Source: Planctomycetota bacterium (GTDB lineage Bacteria > Planctomycetota > Planctomycetia > Pirellulales > Pirellulaceae). From it: DNA of 30,239 bases. Where the stretch lies: the NCBI GenBank assembly GCA_026692885.1, contig JAPLNJ010001200.1, forward strand, positions 1 to 30,239, given 5' to 3'. Below, in pieces: positions 7,848 to 16,872 of the stretch (its first letter is position 1; the number at the start of each line of letters is the position of its first letter). The notes under the pieces were generated by a model. That model had not been told where the DNA came from. It saw only the letters and a program-made list of their open reading frames with translations, and made no database searches. A program made the position numbers and the translations under genes.

Positions 7848-9965
7848 ATGGCGGAACTGCAATTCAGCTCGTGGTCCAAATTGGAAGCGGACCTCTGGGA
7901 AGCTGCTGACAATCTTCGGGCGAACTCGAAGCTGACTTCCACCGAGTACTGCCAGCCGGTGCTGGGCATCATCTTCCTGCGCCATGCGGCAAACCGGTTC
8001 GAAGGGGCCATGCGGCAGATCCAGGAGGACCAGGCCGCTGGTCGCATGCCGAAGCGGAAGATCACGAAGCACGACTACATTCAGCGCCGGGCACTCTGGC
8101 TCCCGGAGAACGCCCGCTACGACCACCTGGTCGGCATTCCCAAAAATGCCGATTTGAGCAACGCCCTGATCGAGGCGATGAACGCGATCGAAACCGACTT
8201 CCCGCCTCTCGCGGGCGTCTTGCCCAAGGAGTACTCGATCTTCGACCGCACGGTGCTGGAGGACTTGCTGCGACTGTTTGACGGCGAGGCCATCCGCACG
8301 GCCTCTGGCGATGTTTTTGGGCGGATCTACGAGTACTTCCTAATGAAGTTCGCCATGCAGGGCGCCCAGGATAACGGCGAATTCTTCACGCCGCCGTCCA
8401 TCGTGCAGACCATCGTGAACGTGATCGAGCCGGAGCACGGCATCGTCTTTGATCCGGCCTGCGGCTCTGGTGGCATGTTCGTCCAGTCCAGCCATTTCAT
8501 CGAACGGCTTGGCCAGGACACGTCGCACCGCGTGGTGTTCTACGGTCAGGAGAAGACGGCCACCACGATCAAGCTGGCCAAGATGAACCTCGCAGTACAC
8601 GGGCTGGAGGGGAACATCGTCGAGGCGAACACGTTCTACGACGACGCCCACACGTTGGTCGCCAAGAGCGATTTCGTGATGGCCAACCCACCGTTTAACG
8701 TGGATATGGTGGATGCCGAGAAGGTGAAGGACGACATTCGCCTGCCATTCGGACTGCCGGGGGTGAACAAGCAGAAGAGGGTCTCCAACGGCAACTACCT
8801 TTGGATTTCCTACTTCTACAGTTACCTGAACGAGAAGGGGCGGGCCGGCTTCGTTATGTCGTCCCAGGCGTCCAGCGCGGGCCACGGCGAGAAGGACGTG
8901 CGGCGGAAGATCGTCGAGACGGGCGACGTGGACGTGATGATTTCCATCCGCGCCAACTTTTTCTACACCCGCACCGTTCCTTGCGAGTTATGGTTCTTCG
9001 ACCGCGGTCGACCGGCCCGGCGGCGCGGCAAGGTGCTGATGCTCGACGCTCGAAACGTCTACCGCAAGGTGACACGCAAGATCTGCGACTTCTCGCCCGA
9101 GCAGATGGCGAACCTGTCGGCCATCGTCTGGCTGTACCGGGGCCAGAAGCAGCGATTCCTTAGTCTGGTGAAGGACTACTTCGAGGCCGTTTGCCGCGAG
9201 TGTGAGGTGATCCCGAACGCGATCGAGGCGTTTGACGAGGTCACCACGGCAGTGCGGGACACACTGGCTTCCTTCGAGGAAGCGATAGGCAAGCTCACGA
9301 AATTGGATGCAGATCGACTCAAGACGTTCCGCGATTCCCTGGTGGAACTCCGTGAAACAGAGCAAGTGTACGAAACTGACCGGACTGAACTGCTTACGGA
9401 AATTGCCTCCTTCCGGAAGGGGCCGTGCAAGTCGCCACCAGCGACGAACGACAAGCAGCACGCGGCCCGCCACACGCTCGATCCGATCGCCGAGCGGATC
9501 AAGGGGATCGTGAAACAAGCAGACTTGGTGTACAAGCTGGCCGCAGGCGTGGCGGACGCTGCGGTTGCCTTGGCTGCGGACGAGAACGTCGCAGAGCACC
9601 TGGATCGCCGCGGGCTGTCGCGCCAAGTGAAGGAATTGGATGCCAAGCGGCGAGATACGGTCGAGCGACTGAAGGACACCGCGTACTTCCACCGGCAGAT
9701 CGTTTGGCTGCAAGACCGCTTCCCAGATGCCGAACTTAGACCCGTGCCTGGACTGGTAAAGGTCGTGGATGCTGCCGAGATCGAAGCCGCGGATTGGAGC
9801 CTAACACCCGGCCGTTACGTCGGCGTGGCTCCGCCGGAGACCGACGAGGATTTCGACTTTGAGCAGACGATGCGAGATATCCATGTGGAGTTAGCAAGCC
9901 TGACCGAGGAGGCGGCGGAACTGGCTGCGAAAATCCAGCAGAACTTCGAGGAGTTGGGGATATGA
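7848..9965 (+). CDS. hsdM: Type I restriction-modification DNA methyltransferase subunit HsdM
   Basis: N6-adenine methyltransferase subunit, 705 residues from the ATG at 7848. It modifies the host recognition site and forms the core of the M2S / R2M2S complexes. An HsdM N-terminal helical domain covers about 5-150. GEFFTP (177-182) leads to the SAM motif DPACGSGGM (202-210) and the catalytic NPPF (280-283). After about residue 430 there is a long charged helical extension, longer than in the classical ~520-residue proteins. The frame is open back to 7527, but the upstream part is a RhuM fossil, and MAELQFSSW matches where family members begin. The ribosome site is weak. The stop overlaps the hsdS start (ATGA, 9962-9965). 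Confidence 0.93.
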   Translation: MAELQFSSWSKLEADLWEAADNLRANSKLTSTEYCQPVLGIIFLRHAANRFEGAMRQIQEDQAAGRMPKRKITKHDYIQRRALWLPENARYDHLVGIPKNADLSNALIEAMNAIETDFPPLAGVLPKEYSIFDRTVLEDLLRLFDGEAIRTASGDVFGRIYEYFLMKFAMQGAQDNGEFFTPPSIVQTIVNVIEPEHGIVFDPACGSGGMFVQSSHFIERLGQDTSHRVVFYGQEKTATTIKLAKMNLAVHGLEGNIVEANTFYDDAHTLVAKSDFVMANPPFNVDMVDAEKVKDDIRLPFGLPGVNKQKRVSNGNYLWISYFYSYLNEKGRAGFVMSSQASSAGHGEKDVRRKIVETGDVDVMISIRANFFYTRTVPCELWFFDRGRPARRRGKVLMLDARNVYRKVTRKICDFSPEQMANLSAIVWLYRGQKQRFLSLVKDYFEAVCRECEVIPNAIEAFDEVTTAVRDTLASFEEAIGKLTKLDADRLKTFRDSLVELRETEQVYETDRTELLTEIASFRKGPCKSPPATNDKQHAARHTLDPIAERIKGIVKQADLVYKLAAGVADAAVALAADENVAEHLDRRGLSRQVKELDAKRRDTVERLKDTAYFHRQIVWLQDRFPDAELRPVPGLVKVVDAAEIEAADWSLTPGRYVGVAPPETDEDFDFEQTMRDIHVELASLTEEAAELAAKIQQNFEELGI

Positions 9966-11221
9966 GCCGCTGGAAACACACCCGACTCGGCGACCTGTGT
10001 GAGGTCTTTAGCGGGTACCCGTTTCAGAGTGCCCGATTTAGCTCTGACCCAGACGACGTCCCACTGGTAAAGGGCGAAAATATCGGACAAGGTCAAATTC
10101 TATGGGAAATTTCAAAGCGATGGCCACGGGACGAAGCTGACGAGCTCGATAGATTCCGCCTTCAATCCGATGACGTAGTCCTTGCGATGGACCGTCCATG
10201 GGTTCCGGCTGGTTTGAAGTTCGCGAGAATTAGGAAGTCAGATCCGCAGGCATTGCTCGTTCAGCGAGTTGCGCGATTGCGATCAAGAGGCGGGCTTGAA
10301 CAGACGCTCCTCCCATATGTCATTGGGTCGCCCGGTTTCGTTGCGTACATACAAAACATTGCCCGAGGCGTGGGTGTTCCGCACATTAGCGGGAAGCAAA
10401 TCGCTGATTTCCAGTTGAGCCTTCCGCCTGCAGTCGTTCAGAAGAGGATCTCCCGCATTCTACTGGCCTACGACGACCTCATCGAGAACAACACGCGGCA
10501 GATCGCATTGTTGGAGCAGGCGGCAACGCTGCTGTACGAGGAATGGTTTGTCCGCCTGCAGTTCCCAGGCCGCGAGCACACGAAGGTAGTCGATTCACCA
10601 GTTGGGCCGGTTCCAAAAGGCTGGCGAGTCGTTCGACTGCGCGATATCTGTACGAAGATCGGGAGCGGCGCGACGCCACGCGGCGGGCAATCGTCGTATC
10701 ACCAAGATGGTGTCACATTGATTCGAAGTCAAAATATCTATGACACCGGCTTCGCAGATGCTGGTTTGGCCTACCTTGACGACAATCAGGCGTCGGAACT
10801 GTCTAATGTGACGGTGCAGCCCCGCGACATTCTACTGAATATTACGGGGGCCTCGGTCGCTCGTTGCTGCATGATTCCGGAGAGACATCTACCGGCAAGA
10901 GTTAACCAGCACGTCATGATCATTCGCGTGAATCCCGCGGTAACGGACGCACACTTCGTCCTTGCGGCAATAAACAGTGCTCCACGTAAGAAGCAGCTGT
11001 TGGCATACTCCCAAGTCGGCGCAACCCGCGAAGCACTGACCAAGGAAACCGTTGGCAACTTCCAGATTGTTTTGCCGAAAGACGAACTCCTCCGACAGTT
11101 TGCCGATCTCGCTGACGACGCTTCCGGTCAACGTGAAGTCCTGTCGCACCAGAATTCCCGGCTCCAAACCGCCCGTGATCTGCTTCTGCCAAAACTCATG
11201 AGCGGTGAAATCGAGGTGTGA
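9962..11221 (+). CDS. hsdS: Type I restriction-modification specificity subunit HsdS
   Basis: Target-recognition subunit, 419 residues. It shows the normal two-fold layout: target recognition domain 1 (about 1-155), a conserved helical spacer (QKRISRILLAYDDLIENN..., about 160-200), target domain 2 starting at PKGWRVVRLRDICTKIGSG (about 218-375) and a second spacer ending LLLPKLMSGEIEV. This implies a bipartite DNA target that cannot be read from sequence. By eye the base composition is less GC-rich than in hsdM or hsdR, as expected for exchangeable specificity domains. It is coupled to hsdM by a 4-base overlap and to the next gene by a GTGA overlap (11218-11221). Confidence 0.93.
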   Translation: MSRWKHTRLGDLCEVFSGYPFQSARFSSDPDDVPLVKGENIGQGQILWEISKRWPRDEADELDRFRLQSDDVVLAMDRPWVPAGLKFARIRKSDPQALLVQRVARLRSRGGLEQTLLPYVIGSPGFVAYIQNIARGVGVPHISGKQIADFQLSLPPAVVQKRISRILLAYDDLIENNTRQIALLEQAATLLYEEWFVRLQFPGREHTKVVDSPVGPVPKGWRVVRLRDICTKIGSGATPRGGQSSYHQDGVTLIRSQNIYDTGFADAGLAYLDDNQASELSNVTVQPRDILLNITGASVARCCMIPERHLPARVNQHVMIIRVNPAVTDAHFVLAAINSAPRKKQLLAYSQVGATREALTKETVGNFQIVLPKDELLRQFADLADDASGQREVLSHQNSRLQTARDLLLPKLMSGEIEV

Positions 11222-11739
11222 AGGTGAGCGGCGAACACCGAATCCTGATCATCGCCGGGCCGAACGGGGCCGGCAAGACGACCTTCGCCAGGGAGTACCT
11301 GCCGCGGGAGGGCGGCTGCCCGGATTTCATCAACGCCGATCTGATCGCGGCTGGCTTGTCCCCGTTTCAACCGGAAGCCGCAGCAGTCCGTGCAGGCCGT
11401 TTGGTCCTCGAAGAGATCCGCGATCGTGTACGTCATCGACGGAGTTTTGCCTTCGAAACGACACTCGCCGGACTCTCGTTCGCACGCCAAGTACCGGCAT
11501 GGCAGGCCGCTGGCTACCACGTGAAACTGATCTTCCTCCAGCTTCCCAGCGTTGAATTAGCCCTGGCTCGGGTCGCTGCCCGCGTGGCCCAAGGCGGCCA
11601 CGACGTGCCGGAATCCGTTGTCCGCCGCCGGTTCGACGCGGGGGCACAGAACTTCCACCGAGTCTACCAGGCACTCGTAAACCACTGGCTGTTGTACGAT
11701 AATTCAGGGGATACACCCGACTTGATTGACGAGGGATAA
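11218..11739 (+). CDS. Zeta toxin-like P-loop kinase (predicted ABC-type ATPase)
   Basis: A 173-residue P-loop protein. The Walker A motif GPNGAGKTT (14-22) is followed by FINADLIAAG, with the conserved Asp at 41, and by SFAFETTLAG, the arrangement seen in zeta-toxin/COG4185 kinases. Zeta toxins phosphorylate UDP-N-acetylglucosamine and related nucleotide sugars; whether this shorter relative does so is unknown. The start is probably the GTG at 11218 overlapping the hsdS stop, with another GTG at 11224. It lies inside a type I restriction operon, between hsdS and hsdR, and is followed 5 bases later by a small gene that may be its partner. Related pairs occur widely as presumed toxin-antitoxin systems. 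Confidence 0.85.
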   Translation: MKVSGEHRILIIAGPNGAGKTTFAREYLPREGGCPDFINADLIAAGLSPFQPEAAAVRAGRLVLEEIRDRVRHRRSFAFETTLAGLSFARQVPAWQAAGYHVKLIFLQLPSVELALARVAARVAQGGHDVPESVVRRRFDAGAQNFHRVYQALVNHWLLYDNSGDTPDLIDEG

Positions 11740-11744
11740 CACCC

Positions 11745-11933
11745 ATGAGAACCGAAGGCAAGACACCAACACGGGATGCGGAACAGACGACGCAGGCCCT
11801 GGAGCGAGCAGCCCGCCGGGCGCGGGAACTGGCCGAACGTACCGGCACACCGTGCTACGTGGTACGCGACGGTCGGATCGTGGACGCCACCCGCGAAAAA
11901 ACCAGCCAAACAAATCCGCATAATGCGCGGTAG
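11745..11933 (+). CDS. Small protein, possible antitoxin of the zeta-like kinase
   Basis: A 62-residue charged protein. An N-terminal helix (about 10-33, rich in Ala, Arg and Glu) is followed by a short strand-rich end (GTPCYVVRDGRIVD). Small proteins of this form accompany zeta-like ATPase genes in other bacteria, as I recall, which supports a partner or antitoxin role. No biochemical function is established. The ATG lies 5 bases after the kinase stop, so the two are probably co-translated. The stop codon falls inside the left arm of the inverted repeat at 11929-12018, so the last residues may have been set by that element's insertion. Confidence 0.6.
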   Translation: MRTEGKTPTRDAEQTTQALERAARRARELAERTGTPCYVVRDGRIVDATREKTSQTNPHNAR

Positions 11934-12018
11934 CATGGCTCTCCAGAGCCGTGCAGGTAAAGTCGATGACGTGGCACTCCCCACGCCGTGCCGCACGGCT
12001 CTGGAGATCCATGCTACC
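11929..12018. repeat. Inverted-repeat element between small gene and hsdR
   Basis: Arms 11929-11954 and 11993-12018 are reverse complements with one or two mismatches (GGTAGCATGGCTCTCCAGAG against CTCTGGAGATCCATGCTACC) around a 38-base centre. It supplies the TAG stop of the 62-residue gene and ends 13 bases before the hsdR ATG. It could act as a transcription attenuator or RNA-processing site, or simply be a small mobile repeat. Confidence 0.75.
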
Positions 12019-12031
12019 TAAATAGGTTCCC

Positions 12032-15000
12032 ATGATCACGAACATTAACAGCGAGGACCGGCTGGTCCAGCAGACGTTTGCGAACTACCTCCGCGATACG
12101 CACGGCTGGGACAGCGTGTTCGCCTGGAATGAGGAAACGTTCGGACCGAGCGGGACGCTGGGCCGCGCGAGCGAACGCGATGCGGTGCTGGTCCGCGATG
12201 CACGCGAGGCACTCCAGCGACTCAACCCGATCCTTCCGCCCAGCGCCATCGACGACGCCCTGCGCAAGCTGACCCAGTACGACTCCACCCGGTCACTCAT
12301 CCAACACAACCGTGATTTCTACGCGATGCTCCGGGATGGCGTCCCGGTGACCTACCGAGACATCCGTAACCAGGTGAAGCGGGGACAGGCCAAGATCATC
12401 GACTTCCGCAACCCGGCCAACAACCGCTTCCTCGTGGTCCGCGAACTGAAGATCCAGGGGATGCGGACGCCGCACTACAATCGCCGGGCCGATCTGGTCT
12501 GCTTCGTGAACGGCATCCCGCTGGTATTCATCGAGCTCAAGGCCGTCTATGTGAACATCCGGGCCGCCTACGACGGGAACCTGAGCGACTACTTCGACAC
12601 CATCCCGCACACCTTCCACCACAACGCATTCCTGATCGTCAGCAACGGCGACCGCGCGAAGTACGGATCGATTACCAGCCGCTGGGGCCACTTCGCGGAG
12701 TGGAAACGCAACGACGAGCGGGACAAAGGCAGTTTGGAAACGCGCGTCCTGATCGACGGGATGCTGGCCAAGGACCGGCTGCTGGATCTGGTTGAAAACT
12801 TCATTCTGTACGACGACAGCAAACCGGGCGGCACCCGCAAGATCGTGGCTCGCAACCATCAGGTCCTCGGCGTCAACCGAGCCGTGGCGTCGGTACGTGA
12901 GCAGGAATCCCTGAAGGACCAGTACCCGATCGAGCAGCGAATCCGGACAAGGTCCGTGCGGTTGGAGCGTAAGGGCCGGGACACGCTGCCGGCTGATTCG
13001 CCGGAGCCACTGCGCGAAGAGGAATTGCAGGCTGTCCTGTCAGCGCACGAACTGGCACTGCCGTTCGTCTCGGTCGAGCGCGGCAAGGGCGGCATGGAGA
13101 TCACGGTCTACGAGCGGGCGGATCACCGCCTGGGGCGACTGGGCGTCTTCTGGCACACGCAGGGGAGCGGTAAGTCCTACTCGATGATTATGTTCGCCGA
13201 GAAGGTGCGCCGCGTGGTGTCGACCAAGTTCACGTTCGTGGTGATGACCGACCGGGGCGACCTTGACGGCCAGATCTACCGCAGCTTCGTCGGCTGCGGC
13301 GTCGCCAACGAGAACACGCCGCGGGCGTCATCGGGCAAGGAGTTGGAGACGCTGTTGAAACGGAACCACCGGTATGTCTTCAGCCTGATCCACAAGTTCA
13401 ATCGCGAGGTGACGTACGACCACCCGTACAGCCGGCGCGACGACATCATCGTCATGTCCGACGAAGCCCACCGCACCCAGGCTGGCAGGCTGGCGCGGAA
13501 CATGCGACTGGCTCTGCCGAACGCTGAATTCATCGGGTTCACCGGCACGCCGCTGTTCAAGCACGACGAACTGACTCGCAGAATTTTCGGGGAGTATATC
13601 TCTCGTTACGACTTTAAACGCTCGGAGGAAGACGGCGCGACGGTCAAGCTGGTGTACGAGAATCGCGGCGAAAAGCTCGGCGTCGCCCGCCTGGATCTGA
13701 ATGACCGGATCGCGGAAAAGGTGGCCGAAGCGGATCTGGATACTGACCAGATTGCCTTGCTGGAGAAGTTGCTGGGGAAGGACTACGAGGTCATCACAGC
13801 GGACGACCGCCTCGACAAGATCGCCGCCGACTTCGTCGAGCATTGCTCTGCGCGGTGGGAGTCCGGCAAGTCGATGTTCGTGTGTATCGACAAGATCACC
13901 TGCGCCCGCATGTACCAGCGGATCATGCCCCGCTGGCAGGCGAAAGCGGCCGAGCTACGAATGGCAGCCGTGGCCTTGAACGCGGAAATCGGAGTCATGG
14001 TTACTGGACCGGAACGGGATGCCGCGCAGGAGCGACATGCGCGGCTCTGTAGCCAGGCCGATTGGATGGATCAGACGATCATCGAGATCATCCTCAGCGA
14101 AGCCCAAAACGAAGTCCGGGATTTCAAGAAATGGGATTTTGACATCGTCCCCCATCGAGACCGGATGAAGCGCGGTTTCGAGACCCCCGACGGCAAGCGA
14201 GTCGATGTCGCGACCGCGTTCAAGAACCCGGACCATCCCTTCCGCGTGGCCGTGGTCTGCGCCATGTGGCTCACGGGGTTCGACGTGGAGTGTCTGTCCG
14301 CGTTGTACATCGACAAGCCGATGAAGGCCCATACGTTGATGCAGGCGATCGCCCGCGCGAACCGCGTGTATCCGGGCAAAGCCTGTGGCGTGATCGTCGA
14401 CTACAACGGGATGTTGAAGAGCTTGCGCGAGGCCCTGGCCCAGTACGCCCTGGGCGAAGACGAGGGAGACGGCGACGGAGAGCCGGCTGCTCCCATCGAG
14501 CAGCTTGTCGCAGCGCTGGTCGAGTCCCTGGAGGAGGCGGAGACGCATCTGCGCAACAACGGTTTCGATCCGGCGCGTCTGGACGGCGCCCGCGGCTTCG
14601 ACCGAATCGAAGCCTTGCGCGACGCGGTCGATGCAATGTACACGTCCGACGAGACGAAGCGGCGTTTCGAGATCATCGCTCGTCAGGTATTCGCACGCTT
14701 CAAGGCCCTGGTGACCGAACCAACCGTCTATGCCTACGCCGAACGGCACGACAACATCGAGGCCATCTACAAGAAGCTCCAAGAGCGCCGGGATACGGCG
14801 GATGTTACGGAACTGCTAAAGGAATTGCACAAGATCGTGAATGAGGCGATCCGCACCCAGGGGACGGGGGGCGATCAGGCGGTCGGCTTGACGGTGGATC
14901 TCAGTCGGATCGATTTCGAGAAGCTGCGCGACGAGTTTGCCAAACGCGTACGACGGAAGAATGCCGCCCTCCAGGACATCCGCGACATCATCGAGCAGAA

Positions 15001-15496
15001 GCTCGCGAAGATGCTGGCGACAAACCCCCTCCGGATGGACTACTACAAGCGATACCAGGACATTGTCGCCGATTACAACCGCGAGAAGGACCGGGCCACG
15101 GTCGAAGAGACCTTCGCCCGTTTGGTCGACCTGGCTGGCAGTCTCGATACGGAACAACGTCGAGCCGCCCAAGAGGGACTCTCAGAAGACGAGCAAGCGT
15201 TGTTCGACCTGTTGTACAAGGACACAATCAGCAAGGCCAATCGCGAACGATTGAAACAGGCCAGCCGTCAGCTGCTGTCTTCGCTGCACCAACTTCTCCA
15301 GCCGATGGAGCAATGGACCGAGAAGGAGCAGACGCAAGCCGAAGTCCGCATGTTCATTCTCAACCAACTCTGCACCCTTCTGCCGGACCCACCGTATACG
15401 CCGGACGATACAGAATCCGTCGCCACCGTGATCTACGATTATGTCTGGCAGCGCAGTGCCAGTGGATATCGATTTGAGCCGGTGGCAGCCGTCTGA
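12032..15496 (+). CDS. hsdR: Type I restriction-modification endonuclease subunit HsdR
   Basis: Restriction and translocation subunit, 1154 residues, complete. The N-terminal PD-(D/E)xK nuclease core shows Asp154 (RRADLV) and Glu168-x-Lys170 (FIELK). The SF2 helicase motor follows, with Walker A GSGK (378-381), DEAH (477-480) and FTGTPLF, then the second RecA domain with MWLTGFDVECLSALYIDKPM and QAIARANRVYPGK. The C-terminal helical region that docks on HsdM fills 870-1154. All catalytic motifs look intact, so restriction is probably active. It is separated from hsdS by the zeta-like pair and an inverted repeat, and it may therefore be expressed at a different level from the methylase. Confidence 0.94.
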   Translation: MITNINSEDRLVQQTFANYLRDTHGWDSVFAWNEETFGPSGTLGRASERDAVLVRDAREALQRLNPILPPSAIDDALRKLTQYDSTRSLIQHNRDFYAMLRDGVPVTYRDIRNQVKRGQAKIIDFRNPANNRFLVVRELKIQGMRTPHYNRRADLVCFVNGIPLVFIELKAVYVNIRAAYDGNLSDYFDTIPHTFHHNAFLIVSNGDRAKYGSITSRWGHFAEWKRNDERDKGSLETRVLIDGMLAKDRLLDLVENFILYDDSKPGGTRKIVARNHQVLGVNRAVASVREQESLKDQYPIEQRIRTRSVRLERKGRDTLPADSPEPLREEELQAVLSAHELALPFVSVERGKGGMEITVYERADHRLGRLGVFWHTQGSGKSYSMIMFAEKVRRVVSTKFTFVVMTDRGDLDGQIYRSFVGCGVANENTPRASSGKELETLLKRNHRYVFSLIHKFNREVTYDHPYSRRDDIIVMSDEAHRTQAGRLARNMRLALPNAEFIGFTGTPLFKHDELTRRIFGEYISRYDFKRSEEDGATVKLVYENRGEKLGVARLDLNDRIAEKVAEADLDTDQIALLEKLLGKDYEVITADDRLDKIAADFVEHCSARWESGKSMFVCIDKITCARMYQRIMPRWQAKAAELRMAAVALNAEIGVMVTGPERDAAQERHARLCSQADWMDQTIIEIILSEAQNEVRDFKKWDFDIVPHRDRMKRGFETPDGKRVDVATAFKNPDHPFRVAVVCAMWLTGFDVECLSALYIDKPMKAHTLMQAIARANRVYPGKACGVIVDYNGMLKSLREALAQYALGEDEGDGDGEPAAPIEQLVAALVESLEEAETHLRNNGFDPARLDGARGFDRIEALRDAVDAMYTSDETKRRFEIIARQVFARFKALVTEPTVYAYAERHDNIEAIYKKLQERRDTADVTELLKELHKIVNEAIRTQGTGGDQAVGLTVDLSRIDFEKLRDEFAKRVRRKNAALQDIRDIIEQKLAKMLATNPLRMDYYKRYQDIVADYNREKDRATVEETFARLVDLAGSLDTEQRRAAQEGLSEDEQALFDLLYKDTISKANRERLKQASRQLLSSLHQLLQPMEQWTEKEQTQAEVRMFILNQLCTLLPDPPYTPDDTESVATVIYDYVWQRSASGYRFEPVAAV

Positions 15497-15538
15497 TCAG
15501 CCAGGTCGGCACTCCTTCCCCACTGGGTGTACTACGAG

Positions 15539-15747
15539 TCAAGCATCTGCCAGCCCTGGGGAGAGCCACTGGTAGTGCCCGTCATCATGCAACAGGGCAC
15601 GCCGCCCGTCGCCCCGGGTGACCACGTGGTTGATCGCACCAGGGAACTGCCGTTTTGGCGGTCGAGGCCTGACGAACCTTCCAGAACGGAATCAATATCC
15701 CGCCCGGCGTACCGCCCTAGAACTGAAGACCAAGTCTGACCCCTGCG
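15539..15747 (-). pseudogene. REP-associated tyrosine transposase (RAYT) N-terminal remnant
   Basis: The minus strand reads RPRPPKRQFPGAINHVVTRG, DGRRALLHDDGHYQWL and then a stop after LADA. This is the beginning of an IS200-like RAYT protein, with the HUH motif and everything after it gone. The upstream end (15731-15747) carries CAAGTCTGACCCCTGCG, the same edge as the element at 16873-17354. It lies between the ends of hsdR and the HNH gene. Nothing functional remains. Confidence 0.75.
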
Positions 15748-15762
15748 AAAGCCTCCCGTTGG

Positions 15763-16407
15763 CTAGTAGGTTTCGGACAGTCTGCCCTCTTGTCGCCGGG
15801 CGTGGCAACTTTGCCGGATGCCGTCGGGACGTGAGTTGCCACCAGGCGGCCGTAAGCCGACGAAATCCGGGAGATCGTGCGGAAAACCGAGTAGGCTGCG
15901 GATCGCGCCCGTTGCTCTCGGATCATCCAGTCCGGCGAGCAGATCGAGCAGTTGGAGTAACCCTCGGCGGAATTCAACGAGCACAGGACGGTTCAAGTGA
16001 CAAAGGTCGACCAAGCGATGTCCTGCGTCGGTCAAAGGTTCGGCGGTCCCCGTGGCGGCAATCCGAAGATGTTCCGCCAAAGAGTCGCCGACTGGATCGA
16101 GCGGGAGCGGCAAATCTCGCCGGCTGGAATTGCACGAACAGCATGCGTAGAGCAAGTTGTCGTAGTCGCCCGTCTGCTCCGGATGCGTCGATTGAGGACG
16201 CTCATGGTCAACGCTGAACGCGTCCTGCCCCTCCGGATTCCACCGTTCACGGCTCAGACAGTACACACACCGAAAGAGGAACTCATCGCGCAACCACGGC
16301 TTGTAGGACACGTAGTCTGCGTAGCCTCGCGGGCCGTGACGCCGGATCAGAGCGGAACGCGGATATTGGAATACCTCGCGCGTGGATTGTCGAAGCGATT
16401 CAGTCAT
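15763..16407 (-). CDS. HNH endonuclease
   Basis: A 214-residue protein with a zinc-bound HNH nuclease core: FRCVYC (Cys47, Cys50), SVDHERP with catalytic His68, DYDNLLYAC (Asn84) and CCSCNSS (Cys89, Cys92). The C-terminal half, about 100-214, has no domain I recognise. The ATG at 16407 overlaps the stop of the upstream small gene by 8 bases, which argues that the two are one unit. It is convergent with hsdR. It could be a stand-alone restriction nuclease, a toxin or a homing-type enzyme; the close pairing with a small DNA-binding-like protein favours a defence or toxin role (inference). Confidence 0.85.
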   Translation of the reverse strand: MTESLRQSTREVFQYPRSALIRRHGPRGYADYVSYKPWLRDEFLFRCVYCLSRERWNPEGQDAFSVDHERPQSTHPEQTGDYDNLLYACCSCNSSRRDLPLPLDPVGDSLAEHLRIAATGTAEPLTDAGHRLVDLCHLNRPVLVEFRRGLLQLLDLLAGLDDPRATGAIRSLLGFPHDLPDFVGLRPPGGNSRPDGIRQSCHARRQEGRLSETY

Positions 16408-16738
16408 CGGACGAACCTGAGATCTGTTGCGCCAACTGCTGGTAGCGATTCAGGTTGTCGAGCATCCGTCGGTCGGCGGGCTCCAGCAGCTTGGCGACCG
16501 AATCCTGAAGCTCTCTTAGCTCGTACTCTTCCGTCCCGTCGAGGCCGGTCGAGTACCGCTTCTGAATCAAGTCAAAGCGTCGACGATTAAGCTTGGCCCA
16601 ACTGCGCAACTCGTCCGGATGTTCGGCCGCGTGCCCAAGGATTGTCAAAGCCCATTGTTCGACGCTGATCTGTTGGGGTTGGGCTTGCATTCGCAGTTGC
16701 CCGACCAAGTCGTCGGTGAGCGTAATTGTCATTGACAT
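16400..16738 (-). CDS. Small antitoxin-like protein paired with HNH endonuclease
   Basis: A 112-residue protein. It begins SMTITLTDDLVGQLRMQA, a ribbon-helix-helix-style opening often seen in antitoxins, and continues with PQQISVEQWALTILGHAAEH. A long charged helical tail follows (about 50-112). The ATG at 16738 has GGTGGAGG 8 bases upstream, which decides this start over the longer open frame; a second ATG lies two codons on. It precedes the HNH gene with an 8-base overlap. DNA binding and autoregulation are plausible but not shown. Confidence 0.7.
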   Translation of the reverse strand: MSMTITLTDDLVGQLRMQAQPQQISVEQWALTILGHAAEHPDELRSWAKLNRRRFDLIQKRYSTGLDGTEEYELRELQDSVAKLLEPADRRMLDNLNRYQQLAQQISGSSDD

Positions 16739-16872
16739 CGCATGTGCCTCCACCTTCTGTTTCCTTGATTCTAGTGCCAACGATACCTCGCAGGAAGTCG
16801 GCAGCGACAACGATTGACCGGCAGCAACACCGCCTCCCGACCAGCGACAGCGAGTTGGAACTGGGGGGACCT

